DNA of 64,000 nucleotides, taken from the NCBI GenBank assembly GCA_017599285.1, contig JAGFXX010000001.1, forward strand, positions 2,356,001 through 2,420,000, read 5' to 3'. The notes under the pieces were generated by a model. That model saw only the letters and a program-made list of their open reading frames with translations. It made no database searches and had not been told where the DNA came from. Origin of the DNA: Cereibacter azotoformans. Its GTDB lineage: Bacteria; Pseudomonadota; Alphaproteobacteria; Rhodobacterales; Rhodobacteraceae. A program made the position numbers and the translations under genes. Numbering within the stretch: the first letter of the stretch is position 1; each line of letters opens with the position of its first letter. Below, piece after piece: positions 15,562 to 25,737 of this stretch.

Positions 15562-18126
15562 TCAGGGCCCGGTGCCTGTTGCGGCCGCATCCGCGCCGGG
15601 ATGCAAAGGGCGGGCCTCGGCCGGGCAGAAGGCCGCCAGCGTCTCGAGGATCGCGGCGCGCCGGAGCGGCTTGGTCAGCGTCCGGTCGATGCCCACGGCG
15701 GCGCTGGCCAGGGCGTCGCTCTCGAGCGCATGGGCGGTGAGGGCGACGATCGGCACATGATGGCCGTCGGCTTCACGCGCGCGAATGGCCCGGGCGGCGG
15801 CGCGGCCGTCCATCTCGGGCATCGAGATGTCCATGAAGACAAGATCGGGCTGGAGCCGGTCGAACAGCTCGACCGCCTCGCGGCCGTTGGCGGCGAAGCT
15901 GAGGTCGATGTCGAGGTCACGCACCATCTTGCGAAAGACCAGCTGGTTCGTCCGGTTGTCCTCGGCGGCAAGCACGCGCATCCGGCGCAGTTCGGGCATG
16001 GCGGCGGGAGGCGGGGGCGCCTCGGGTTCGGCCGGGGCCACCGTCAGGCTCTGAAGCCGCCGGTAGAGATCCGATCGCAGCAGCGGCTTTTGCAGCACGC
16101 CCGCCAGCAGCGCCGCCGCGGGGTGATCGCGCACCCCCGCCGGGTTCGAGGTCAGAAGCAGGATCGGCATCAAGGACCCGCAGGCCCGCACCCTCTCGGC
16201 GAGGGCCAGCCCGTCCAGCTCGGGCATCTCGTGATCGGTCAGCAGCAGATCATAGTCGGGGTCCGAGATCAGCTCGGACAGGGCCTCGCTGCCCGACCGG
16301 CAGAGCCGGACCTCGATCCCGCAGGGGGCAAGCTGGCGCTCGAGTATGGTGCGGTTGATGAACTGGTCATCCACCACCAGCGCCCGACGCACCATCAGCG
16401 GCTCGGCCGGAGCGGCCTCGTCATCGCAGGCCGGCAGCGAGAGCCGGAAGCCGAAGCAGGAACCGCGCCCCAGCTCGCTCTCGACCCAGACCGTGCCCTG
16501 CATCATCTCGATCAGCCGGCGGGTGATGGCCAGGCCCAGCCCCGTCCCTTCGAACCGGCGCGTGGCCTCGGCGTCGATCTGGTTGAACTCGCCGAAGACG
16601 TGGTCGAGGTTGCCGGGGGCGATCCCGATGCCGGTATCCTCGACCGTGACATGCAGATCGTGCCGGCCGGGCTCGACCTCGAGCCCCACGACGCGGATCA
16701 GCACATGGCCCGCTTCGGTGAATTTCACCGCGTTGCCGATCAGGTTCGTCAGCACCTGCCGGAGGCGGCAGGGATCGCCCACAAACCGCGTGGGAAGGAA
16801 CATGTCGAAATCGATCAGCAGATCGAGCCCCTTGGCCCGCGCCTGAGGCTGGAGAAGCATCGCGACCTCGTGGATCGTCCGTTCGAGGTCGAAGGGCTCG
16901 GGGTAAAGCGTCAGCCGGTTCGCCTCGATCTTGGAGTAATCCAGGATGTCGTTGATGATGACCAGGAGCGCCTCGCCCGAGGAACGGATCGTCTCGGCAA
17001 AGAGGCGCTGATCCTCGGTCAGCGGGGTCTCGCAGAGCAGGTCGGCCATGCCCACGATCCCGTTCATCGGCGTGCGGATCTCGTGGCTCATGTTGGCGAG
17101 GAAGGCGGACTTGGCGCGGCTTGCCGCCTCGGCCGCGGCGCGGGCCGTCTCGAGCGCGGCCTGCTGCAGCTTGAGCTGCGTGATGTCCACCCCAAGGCCC
17201 ACCCGGCCGCCATCGGGGGTCTCGTGCTCGATCACCCGCATCCAGCGCCCGTCATCGAGCTGCTGCTCGGCCGCTCCGCCCAGTTGGCGGAAGGCGGCGA
17301 GCCTGTCGGTCAGCCACTCCTCCTCGCGGCCGGCGGCGTCGGGGAACTGACCGTTGGCAAGGCCGTGGCGGAGGATCTCTTCGAAACGCGCGCCGGGCTG
17401 CATCGCCGGCGCCGAGCGGGGATAGATCTCGCGGTGGCGGTCGTTGCAGAGCACGAGCCGCTCGGCACGGTCAAAGAGCACGAAACCATCGGGAATCGCG
17501 TCGATCGCCGCGCGCAGCCGCATCTGTTCGGTGATGTCGATCAGAAGGCTCACCATGTCGCCGTCACGGGCGCGCCGGTTGACCAGGCGCATCCACTGGC
17601 CCGACGTCCGCCGCAGGATGATCGGCTGGACCGGATCCTCATCCCAGCGGCTGGCCATGCGCGCGCACCAGGCATCGGGCGCCTCGCCGCCAAGGTCGAT
17701 CAGCCCGTTCCCGACCGTCACCTCCAGAAGATCCATCAGCGTCATGCCGAGCCGCACCTCGACCCCCGCGAAATGCGCGCGATAGGCCTCGTTCGCGGCC
17801 ACGAGCCGCTGGTGCGAATCATAGACGGCAAAGCCATCCTCGATCGTGTCGATGGAATCCCACAGGCGCCGTTCGGCCATGACGGCCGCCGTGTGGGCCC
17901 GTTCCAGTTCGACCAGGAAGCGGCTGTTCTGGCCCTTGAGCCGTTCGGCCTCGGAAAGGGCGGTCTTCACCACGGCGCGCTGCTCGATGATCTGATCCGA
18001 CAGCGCCCGCGCGTGGATCGCGAGCTTTTCGTTCGCGGCGAACAGCTCCCGCTGCTTGTATTCCAGCAGGCGTTCCGCCGCGAGCCGCGCCCGCCGCTCC
18101 TTCGCCAGCCTTTGTTCGATATCCAT
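15562..18126 (-). CDS. Hybrid sensor histidine kinase with PAS and two receiver domains
   Basis: Predicted 854-residue protein without obvious membrane helices. Order: coiled coil (1-75), two PAS-like domains (about 85-310), HisKA with phospho-accepting His348 in [15 protein letters not shown], HATPase, then two receivers. The first receiver has VVDDQ and [12 protein letters not shown], the second AAEDNRTNQ and [13 protein letters not shown]; both keep the phospho-Asp and the C-terminal Lys. No cognate response regulator or Hpt gene is adjacent, so it is an orphan here. A start at 18168 with GGGGA upstream is also possible and adds 14 residues. Confidence 0.88.
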   Translation of the reverse strand: MDIEQRLAKERRARLAAERLLEYKQRELFAANEKLAIHARALSDQIIEQRAVVKTALSEAERLKGQNSRFLVELERAHTAAVMAERRLWDSIDTIEDGFAVYDSHQRLVAANEAYRAHFAGVEVRLGMTLMDLLEVTVGNGLIDLGGEAPDAWCARMASRWDEDPVQPIILRRTSGQWMRLVNRRARDGDMVSLLIDITEQMRLRAAIDAIPDGFVLFDRAERLVLCNDRHREIYPRSAPAMQPGARFEEILRHGLANGQFPDAAGREEEWLTDRLAAFRQLGGAAEQQLDDGRWMRVIEHETPDGGRVGLGVDITQLKLQQAALETARAAAEAASRAKSAFLANMSHEIRTPMNGIVGMADLLCETPLTEDQRLFAETIRSSGEALLVIINDILDYSKIEANRLTLYPEPFDLERTIHEVAMLLQPQARAKGLDLLIDFDMFLPTRFVGDPCRLRQVLTNLIGNAVKFTEAGHVLIRVVGLEVEPGRHDLHVTVEDTGIGIAPGNLDHVFGEFNQIDAEATRRFEGTGLGLAITRRLIEMMQGTVWVESELGRGSCFGFRLSLPACDDEAAPAEPLMVRRALVVDDQFINRTILERQLAPCGIEVRLCRSGSEALSELISDPDYDLLLTDHEMPELDGLALAERVRACGSLMPILLLTSNPAGVRDHPAAALLAGVLQKPLLRSDLYRRLQSLTVAPAEPEAPPPPAAMPELRRMRVLAAEDNRTNQLVFRKMVRDLDIDLSFAANGREAVELFDRLQPDLVFMDISMPEMDGRAAARAIRAREADGHHVPIVALTAHALESDALASAAVGIDRTLTKPLRRAAILETLAAFCPAEARPLHPGADAAATGTGP

Positions 18127-18280
18127 CCGCCCGTCCCGCCTGTTCCGCGGACATGTTGCGGCGGCCATGATGAATCCCCGCTTAAGCGCGAACCGCGCGA
18201 CCGAAGAAAAGCCTCCCGCGAATCCTTGCCTCGGCGTGGGGGCGGTGACAGCATCCGGGTGACTTCAGGAGGAGAACCCG

Positions 18281-21200
18281 ATGCGCACCCGTCACTTGCT
18301 GCCGGCCCTGATGCTTGGACTTCTGCTGCCGCTCTCGGCCATGGCCCAGGACTGGCTGCCGGACCGCCGCTTCGTCCTCAGCGCCGACACGGACCTGCCG
18401 GGCAGCGACATTGCCACCCTCCTCGACACCACGCTCGAGGCCTGCGAGCGCGCCTGCCTGTCGCGCGCGGGCTGCGTGGCCTTCACCTACAACGCGCGCA
18501 ACGGCTCGTGCTTCCCCAAATCCGCCTCGGGCGACGAGGCGCCCTATCAAGGCGCCACCTCGGGCGTCGTGGTCCCGGCGGACCCGGCCCGGCAGGAGAC
18601 GGCGCGCCTTCGCGCGTCCGAGCTGGCCTTCCTGCCGGACTACGACCTGACGCGCGCGAAGGAGCAGGCCGCGAGCCTCGGAAACGAACATGCGGTGAAC
18701 GGCTTCACCGCCGACGAGCATCTTCGCAGCGCCTCTCGCGCCCAGGCGCAGGGTGATCTCTTGGCGGCGGCGAACTTCACGGGCGCCGCGGTCAACGCCT
18801 CGGACCGGGGCGAGACATGGATCGACTACGCCCGCCGACTGCGCGCGGCGGGCGAGCCCGACACGAGGGGCCGCGACATGCTGCGCGACCGCGCCTTCCG
18901 CGCCGCCATCAACGGCTATCTCCGCGCCGCCACCCCGGCGCTGCGCCATACGGCGCTGGTCGAACTGGGGCTCGCGGCCGAAGCGGTGGACCGCGGGCGC
19001 GACATGGTGCAGGCGCTGCGGCTGGCCCAGTCGATCCAGCCGCGGGACGATACGGCGCGGCTGCTGGCCTCGGCGGCGGGCAAGTACGGGTTCCGCATCA
19101 TCGAGGACACGGTCGAGGCGGACACGGCGCGCCCGCGGATCTGCGTCACCTTCTCTGAAAGTCTGGTCGAGAGCGGCGTGGACTATTCCAGCTTCGTCCA
19201 GCTCACCGAGCCGGGTCTGACGGTCGAGGCCGAGGACCGACGGATCTGCGTGGGCGGCGTGAGCCACGGCGCGCGCCATGTGCTGACCTTCCGCGAGGGG
19301 CTGCCCGCGGCCGACGGCCAGACGCTCGCCCGATCGGTGCAGATCGCGGCCTATGTGCGCGACCGCGCGCCCTCCGTCCGGTTCCCGAGCCGCGCCTATG
19401 TGCTGCCACGAACCGGCTCTCCGGCAATCCCGGTCGAGACGGTGAATACCCAGACACTCGATCTGGCCGTCTATCGCGTGTCGGACCGCAACTTGTTGCG
19501 GGCTATCCAGCAGGACTATCTCGGCCGGCCGCTCGATCAGTGGCAGGCGGACCAGTTCACCTCGGAGGTGGGCGAAGAGATCTGGACGGGCACGGGCGAG
19601 GTGGCCATGGAGGTCAACCGCGACATGACCACCCGCCTGCCGATGGACGCGCCGCTGCGGGGCCTGCCCGGGGGCATCTACGCGCTGAAGGCCGCGATCC
19701 CGGGGCAGGACCGCTACGAGCATCCGCCCGCCTGGCAATGGTTCGTGGTCTCGGACCTGGGTGTGACCACGCTCTCGGGGACCGACGGGCTGCATGTCTT
19801 CGTGCGCAGCCTCGGGACGGCCGAGCCAAAGGCGGGCGTCGAGGTCGAGCTTCTGTCGCGCGCGAACGCCGTTCTCGGCACGGCCACGACCGACGCCGAG
19901 GGCCTTGCCGCCTTCGATCCGGGCCTGACCCGCGGCACCGGCGCGGCCGAGCCCGCGCTCGTCGTGGTGAAGGAGGGCGAGGCGGATGTGGCCTTCCTCT
20001 CGCTGACCGACCCGGAGTTCGATCTCTCCGACCGCGGCGTCGAGGGGCACGAGCCTGCCCCTCCGGTGGATGTGTTCCTTGCGACCGACCGCGGGGCCTA
20101 CCGGGCTGGCGAGACGGTCCATGCGCTCGCGCTGGCGCGCGATGCCGCCGCCGCGGCCATCGAGGGCCTGCCGCTGACCGCGATCCTCAAGCGCCCGGAC
20201 GGGGTGGAATATTCCCGCGCACTGGCCTCGGGCACCGGCGCGGGCGGCCATGTGTTCGACCTGCCGCTTGCGGGCACCGCGCCGCGCGGCGTGTGGCGGC
20301 TGGAGGTGCTGGCGGATCTCGAGGCGGCCCCGCTGGCCGCGAAGACCCTGCTGGTCGAGGATTTCCTGCCCGAGCGGATCGACGTTGCGGCCAGCCTGCC
20401 CGAGGCGCCCATTAAGCTCGGCGATGCGCCCGAACTGACGGTCGAGGCCAGTTTCCTCTATGGCGCGCCGGGGGCGGACCTCGCCATCGAGGGCGAGGTG
20501 CTGCTGCGCACGGCCGAGGGGCTGCCCGGCTTCCCCGGCTATGTCTTCGGCCGGTCCGACCGCCGGTTCGATCCGCAGATCGCCTCGTTCGGCGGCGAGC
20601 GCACGGACGAGACAGGAGCGGCCCGCTTTGCGATCCGCCTGCCGCAGGTGGAGGATCCGGCGCGTCCGCTCGAGATCCTTGTGGCGGCGCGGGTTTCGGA
20701 AGGGTCAGGTCGCCCGGTCGAGCGGACGATCACCCGCCGGCTGCGTCCGGCCGAGCCGATGATCGGCCTGCGCCCGCTCTTTGACGGGGTGGCCGCGCAG
20801 GGGTCCGAGGCGCGTTTCGCGCTGGTGGGCGTGGGCCCCGAGGAGACGCCCGTGCCGATGCAGGTGCGTTGGACGCTGAACCGGGTCGAGACCGACTATC
20901 AATGGTATCAGCAATGGGGCAACTGGGCGTGGGAGCCGGTCGAGACCCGCACCCGCGTGGCCGAGGGCGAGGCGCAGCTGGGCACCTCTCCGGTCGAGAT
21001 CGGGGCCCCGGTGGACTGGGGACAATACGAGCTTGTGGTCGAGCGCGCCGACGGCCGGCCGGCCGCGAGCTCCACCAGCTTCCATGCCGGCTGGTATGCC
21101 CCCGCCGATGTCACCGCGACACCCGACACGCTGGAACTGTCGCTCGACAAGCCCGCCTACCGGCCGGGCGAGACGGCGCAGCTTCGGATCGTGCCGCGCG

Positions 21201-23707
21201 CGCCGGGCAAGGCGCTGGTGACGGTGCTCTCGAACCGGGTGATCGCGATGAAGGCGGTCGAGGTCGGTGAGGGCGAGACGCTGGTCGATCTGCCGGTGAC
21301 GGACGACTGGGGGACGGGCGTCTATGTGACGGCCACGCTCCTGCGGCCGATGGACGTGGCGGCCGGGCGCAACCCGACCCGCGCCCTGGGGCTGGCCCAT
21401 GCGGCCATCGACCCCGGCGAGAAGAGGCTCGCGGCCACGATCGAGACCGCCGCCGAGGCCGCGCCGCGTGGCCCGATGGAGATCGCGGTCAAGGTCGAGG
21501 GGACAGCGCCGGGCGAGACGGTCCACGCCACGATTGCCGCCGTCGATGTGGGGATCCTGAACCTCACCGGCTTCGAGACGCCCGACCCCGAGGATCATTA
21601 CTTCGGCCAGCGCAAGCTCGGCGTCGGCATCCGCGACCTCTACGGGCGGCTGATCGACGGGATGAACGGCGCGCAGGGCTCGGTCCGCTCCGGCGGGGAT
21701 GGCGGGCGTGCGCAGATGCAGGCGCCGCCTCCGACGGAAGAGCTGGTGGCCTTCTTCTCCGGCCCGGTCGAGGTGGGGGCCGACGGCCTCGCCCGCGCGC
21801 GCTTCGATCTGCCGGCCTTCAACGGCACGGTGCGGGTGATGGCGGTCGTCTGGTCGAAGACCGGCGTCGGCCATGCCGAGCAGGATGTGCTCGTGCGCGA
21901 TCCGGTGGTGGTGACGGCGAGCCTGCCGCGCTTCCTCGCGCCGGGCGACGAAAGCCGCCTTCTCCTCGAGATCGCCCACGCGACCGGCCCCGCCGGACGG
22001 GTGAGCCTCGATGTCTCCTCGCCGGGCCTCACGGTCGGATCGGTGCCCTCGGGCCTCGATCTGGCCGAAAAAGGCCGAGCGCGCGTTGAAGTTCCGGTTT
22101 CGGCCGGCCGGACGGGCCTGCAGGAGATCGAGGTCGCGCTCACCACGCCGGAGGGCAAGCAGCTGACGAGGCGCCTTGTGGTGCCGGTGCAGGTGAACGA
22201 CCCCGAGATCACGCGGCGCGACCGGCTGACGCTCGATGCGGGCCAGACATTCACGCTGGACGACAACCTGTTTGCCGGCTTCGCGCCGGGCACGGGGCGC
22301 GCGACCATGGCCATCGGCCCGATCGCGCGGCTCGATACGGCGGGGCTGCTGGCCAGCCTGGACCGCTATCCCTATGGCTGCACCGAGCAGATCACCTCGC
22401 GGGCGCTGCCGCTCCTCTACCTGAGCGGCGTGGCCCGGGCGCTCGATCTGCCCGGCACCGAGGACATGTCGGCGCGCATCGGGCAGGCCATCGACGAGGT
22501 GCTGACCAACCAGACGGCCGAAGGGGCCTTCGGCCTCTGGCGGGCGCAGTCGGGCGACTTCTGGCTTGACGCCTATGTCACCGACTTCCTCTCCCGCGCG
22601 AAGGCGCAGGGATACAAGGTGCCGGATCTGGCCATGCGCCGGGCGCTCGACAACCTCCGCAATCAGGTGAACTACGCCGCCGACTTCGACTCGGGCGGCG
22701 AGGGGCTGGCCTATGCGCTGATGGTGCTGGCCCGCGAAGGAGCGGCCGCCATCGGCGACTTGCGCTACTATGCCGATGTGAAGGGCGACGCCTTTGCCAC
22801 GCCCGCGGCGCAGGCCCAGCTTGGCGCGGCGCTCGCCAGCTACGGCGATCAGGTCAGGGCGGATGCGATGTTCCGCAAGGCCGCCGCCCGGCTCAACGCC
22901 GCGCTTGCCGCGCCATCCGAGCAGCTGTTCCGTGCCGACTACGGCACCCCGTACCGCGACACGGCCACGGTGCTCACGCTGGCGGCCGAGGCCGGCTCGC
23001 AGGCGGTGGACCGCGAGGCGGTGACGACCGCGCTCGCCACGCGGACCGGCACGCTCTCCACGCAGGAGGCGACCTGGACGCTTCTGGCCACGAACGCCCT
23101 GATCGACCGGCCGGAGGTGGAGGGCATCGCCCTCGACGGCGCGCCCGCGACAGGCCCGCTCGTGCGGCTCTTGCGCGACGGGGATCCGGCGGTGGCGGTC
23201 ACCAACTCGGGTGGCCCGCAGGTGCTGACCATCACGACCACCGGGGTTCCCTCGGAGCCCGCGCCCGCCGGGGGCAACGGCTATGCCATCGCGCGAAGCT
23301 ACTACACGATGGAGGGCGAGGCCGCCGATCCGGCCTCGGTCGCGGCGGGCACGCGGCTGGTGGCGGTGCTGGAAGTGACACCCTTCGGCAACGGCGAGGG
23401 CCGGCTCATGGTCAACGACCCGCTGCCCGCGGGATTCGAGATCGACAACCCGAACCTGATGCGGGGCGGACAGGTCGATGCGCTGGACTGGCTCGCGCCG
23501 GTCGAGGATGTGGCCCATGCCGAGTTCCGGCAGGACCGTTTCCTCGCCGCGCTCGACCGGCTCGACGGCGAGGCCTTCCGGCTGGCCTATGTCGTGCGCG
23601 CCGTCTCGCCGGGCACGTTCCACCACCCCGCGGCCTCGGTCGAGGACATGTACCGGCCCGAGTTCCGCGCCTGGACCGAGGCGGGCCGCGTCTCCGTCAC
23701 CCCATGA
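18281..23707 (+). CDS. yfhM: Bacterial alpha-2-macroglobulin with N-terminal PAN/Apple domain
   Basis: Predicted 1808-residue periplasmic protease-trap. A signal peptide (LLPALMLGLLLPLSAMAQ) is followed by a Cys-rich PAN/Apple-like domain at about 25-100 (CERACLSRAGCVAFTY), then long MG/bait regions. The thioester motif YGCTEQ is intact with Cys1367, and alpha-helical TED repeats follow. Unlike E. coli YfhM there is no lipobox, so it should be soluble rather than lipid-anchored. Its stop overlaps the pbpC start (ATGA), the classic YfhM-PBP1C pairing in which the trap guards a periplasm repaired by PBP1C. Confidence 0.92.
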   Translation: MRTRHLLPALMLGLLLPLSAMAQDWLPDRRFVLSADTDLPGSDIATLLDTTLEACERACLSRAGCVAFTYNARNGSCFPKSASGDEAPYQGATSGVVVPADPARQETARLRASELAFLPDYDLTRAKEQAASLGNEHAVNGFTADEHLRSASRAQAQGDLLAAANFTGAAVNASDRGETWIDYARRLRAAGEPDTRGRDMLRDRAFRAAINGYLRAATPALRHTALVELGLAAEAVDRGRDMVQALRLAQSIQPRDDTARLLASAAGKYGFRIIEDTVEADTARPRICVTFSESLVESGVDYSSFVQLTEPGLTVEAEDRRICVGGVSHGARHVLTFREGLPAADGQTLARSVQIAAYVRDRAPSVRFPSRAYVLPRTGSPAIPVETVNTQTLDLAVYRVSDRNLLRAIQQDYLGRPLDQWQADQFTSEVGEEIWTGTGEVAMEVNRDMTTRLPMDAPLRGLPGGIYALKAAIPGQDRYEHPPAWQWFVVSDLGVTTLSGTDGLHVFVRSLGTAEPKAGVEVELLSRANAVLGTATTDAEGLAAFDPGLTRGTGAAEPALVVVKEGEADVAFLSLTDPEFDLSDRGVEGHEPAPPVDVFLATDRGAYRAGETVHALALARDAAAAAIEGLPLTAILKRPDGVEYSRALASGTGAGGHVFDLPLAGTAPRGVWRLEVLADLEAAPLAAKTLLVEDFLPERIDVAASLPEAPIKLGDAPELTVEASFLYGAPGADLAIEGEVLLRTAEGLPGFPGYVFGRSDRRFDPQIASFGGERTDETGAARFAIRLPQVEDPARPLEILVAARVSEGSGRPVERTITRRLRPAEPMIGLRPLFDGVAAQGSEARFALVGVGPEETPVPMQVRWTLNRVETDYQWYQQWGNWAWEPVETRTRVAEGEAQLGTSPVEIGAPVDWGQYELVVERADGRPAASSTSFHAGWYAPADVTATPDTLELSLDKPAYRPGETAQLRIVPRAPGKALVTVLSNRVIAMKAVEVGEGETLVDLPVTDDWGTGVYVTATLLRPMDVAAGRNPTRALGLAHAAIDPGEKRLAATIETAAEAAPRGPMEIAVKVEGTAPGETVHATIAAVDVGILNLTGFETPDPEDHYFGQRKLGVGIRDLYGRLIDGMNGAQGSVRSGGDGGRAQMQAPPPTEELVAFFSGPVEVGADGLARARFDLPAFNGTVRVMAVVWSKTGVGHAEQDVLVRDPVVVTASLPRFLAPGDESRLLLEIAHATGPAGRVSLDVSSPGLTVGSVPSGLDLAEKGRARVEVPVSAGRTGLQEIEVALTTPEGKQLTRRLVVPVQVNDPEITRRDRLTLDAGQTFTLDDNLFAGFAPGTGRATMAIGPIARLDTAGLLASLDRYPYGCTEQITSRALPLLYLSGVARALDLPGTEDMSARIGQAIDEVLTNQTAEGAFGLWRAQSGDFWLDAYVTDFLSRAKAQGYKVPDLAMRRALDNLRNQVNYAADFDSGGEGLAYALMVLAREGAAAIGDLRYYADVKGDAFATPAAQAQLGAALASYGDQVRADAMFRKAAARLNAALAAPSEQLFRADYGTPYRDTATVLTLAAEAGSQAVDREAVTTALATRTGTLSTQEATWTLLATNALIDRPEVEGIALDGAPATGPLVRLLRDGDPAVAVTNSGGPQVLTITTTGVPSEPAPAGGNGYAIARSYYTMEGEAADPASVAAGTRLVAVLEVTPFGNGEGRLMVNDPLPAGFEIDNPNLMRGGQVDALDWLAPVEDVAHAEFRQDRFLAALDRLDGEAFRLAYVVRAVSPGTFHHPAASVEDMYRPEFRAWTEAGRVSVTP

Positions 23708-25728
23708 TCCGGGCGCGGTGGCTGTTCGCGGCGGCGGCAGGCCTGTTCCTCGCCGCCGCCGCCCGCGACGGGTTCGACGGCTTCATCGCCGCGACGGACA
23801 TGCCGCCCCTCGCCCTGCAGACCTCGGTCGAGGTCGAGGCGCGCGACGGCACGCTCCTGCGCGCCTATACGGTCGCAGACGGCCGGTGGCGGCTGGAGCC
23901 TGGGCCGGTCGATCCCTTGTTCCTGAAGATGCTGGTGGCCTATGAGGATGGCCGCTTTGACCGCCATCCGGGAGTGGACGGCCGGGCCTTGCTGCGCGCG
24001 GGCTGGCAGGCGCTGCGCCATGGGCAGGTCGTCTCGGGCGGCTCGACGCTGACCATGCAGGTCGCGCGGTTGCTGGAAGAGAGCGGCACCGGAAGGATGG
24101 CGGGCAAGCTGCGGCAGATGCGTGTCGCGCTCGCGCTGGAACGGCGACTGTCGAAGCCGGAGATCCTGTCGCTCTACCTCCGCCTTGCGCCCTATGGCGG
24201 CAATCTCGAGGGGGTCCGGGCGGCCTCGATCTCCTATCTCGGCAAGGAGCCCGGCCGGCTGACCGCGGCCGAGGCGGCGCTTCTGGTCGCGATCCCGCAA
24301 TCGCCCGAGAGCCGGCGCCCCGACCGCCACCCCGAGCGGGCCGAGGCGGCGCGGGCCCGCGTCCTTGCCCGGGCCGTGCGGGCGGGCGTGATCGAGGCCG
24401 AGCGGGCCGAGGCCGCCCTGCGCGAGCCGGTGCCCCGCGCGCGCAAGCCCTTCCCCGCCCTCGCGCCGCATCTGGCCGACCGCGTGGTGAAGGCCGATCC
24501 CTTGCGCCAGAAGCATCGTCTGACGCTGGACGCGGCCCTGCAGAAGCGGCTCGAGGCGCTGGCCGCCGAGACGCTCGAGGCGCGGGGCGAGCGGCTTCAG
24601 GTGGCGATGCTGGTGGCCGACCACCGCTCGGGCGAGATCCTCGCCTCGGTCGGCTCGGCGGCCTATCGCGCCGATCGGCGGCAGGGCTTTCTCGACATGA
24701 CCGTGGCGCTGCGCAGCCCTGGCTCGCTCCTCAAGCCGCTGATCTACGGGCTCGCTTTCGACGAGGGCCTCGCCCATCCCGAGACCCTGCTCGACGACCG
24801 GCCGATGGATTTCGCGGGCTACCGGCCGCAGAACTTCGACCGGATATTCCGCGGCGAAATCCGCGCGCGCGAGGCGTTGCAGCTCTCCCTCAACCTGCCC
24901 GCGGTCGCGCTGACCGATGCGCTGGGACCGGCGCGGCTTCTGTCGGCGCTGGAGCAGGCCGGGGTGAAGCCGGTGCTGCCGGGCGGGCAGCCGGGCCTCG
25001 CCGTGGCGCTGGGGGGCGTAGGGGTCACGCTGTCCGACATGGTGCAGCTCTTTGCGACGCTGGCGCGGGGCGGCGTGGTCCTGCCGCTCCATGTCGCGGG
25101 TGAGGGCGCGCCGGGGCGCCGGCTTCTGTCCGAGGTGTCGGCCTGGCAGGTGGCCGACATCCTCGCGGGTCTGGCGCCGCCGCCCGGATCGCCCGCGAAC
25201 CGGCTGGCCTACAAGACCGGCACGAGCTACGGCCACCGTGACGCCTGGGCGGTGGGGTTCGACGGACGGCATGTGGTCGGCGTCTGGCTCGGGCGGGCCG
25301 ACGGAACGCCGGTGCCGGGTGTCTTCGGCGCCGATCTCGCGGCGCCGGTTCTGTTCCGCACCTTCGCCCGGCTGAAGCCCGCGCTCGATCCGTTGCCGCC
25401 CCCGCCGCGCGCGGCCCTGACCGTGAGCAACGCCGAGTTGCCCCAGCCGCTCCGCCGGTTCCGCTCGCGTCTTGCGGCCTTCCAGACGGCGGGCGGGCCG
25501 CAGGTCGCCTTCCCGCCCGACGGGGCCGAGGTCGAGCGGCTGCGCGGCGGCCTGAAGGTGAAGGTCGAGGGCGGGGCCGCGCCCTTCACCTGGCTTGCCA
25601 ATGGGGCGCCGGTCGCGGTCTCGCTCGGCGGGCGCGAAACGATGCTCGACCTGCCGGCGGGATTCCTCACCCTGTCGGTGATCGACGCGGACGGCCGCTC
25701 GGCCCGGACAAGCGTTCGGCTGCGCTAG
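23704..25728 (+). CDS. pbpC: Penicillin-binding protein 1C
   Basis: Predicted 674-residue bifunctional peptidoglycan synthase anchored by one N-terminal helix (LFAAAAGLFLAAA). The GT51 glycosyltransferase keeps AYEDGRFDRHPGVDG and SGGSTLTMQVARLLE. The transpeptidase has the SxxK serine in SPGSLLKPLIY, SLN in QLSLNLPAV and the KTG triad in YKTGTSYGHRDAW. A C-terminal beta domain (about 580-674) is the PBP1C extension. Translationally coupled to the macroglobulin gene upstream. Confidence 0.95.
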   Translation: MIRARWLFAAAAGLFLAAAARDGFDGFIAATDMPPLALQTSVEVEARDGTLLRAYTVADGRWRLEPGPVDPLFLKMLVAYEDGRFDRHPGVDGRALLRAGWQALRHGQVVSGGSTLTMQVARLLEESGTGRMAGKLRQMRVALALERRLSKPEILSLYLRLAPYGGNLEGVRAASISYLGKEPGRLTAAEAALLVAIPQSPESRRPDRHPERAEAARARVLARAVRAGVIEAERAEAALREPVPRARKPFPALAPHLADRVVKADPLRQKHRLTLDAALQKRLEALAAETLEARGERLQVAMLVADHRSGEILASVGSAAYRADRRQGFLDMTVALRSPGSLLKPLIYGLAFDEGLAHPETLLDDRPMDFAGYRPQNFDRIFRGEIRAREALQLSLNLPAVALTDALGPARLLSALEQAGVKPVLPGGQPGLAVALGGVGVTLSDMVQLFATLARGGVVLPLHVAGEGAPGRRLLSEVSAWQVADILAGLAPPPGSPANRLAYKTGTSYGHRDAWAVGFDGRHVVGVWLGRADGTPVPGVFGADLAAPVLFRTFARLKPALDPLPPPPRAALTVSNAELPQPLRRFRSRLAAFQTAGGPQVAFPPDGAEVERLRGGLKVKVEGGAAPFTWLANGAPVAVSLGGRETMLDLPAGFLTLSVIDADGRSARTSVRLR

Positions 25729-25737
25729 GCGCGGCCG

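Noticed and set aside
20705..23626. 973-codon minus-strand open frame across the macroglobulin gene
   Set aside because: It is a shadow in GC-rich DNA: Arg/Gly/His-rich composition, no family motif, and it lies wholly antisense to a gene with an intact thioester motif.
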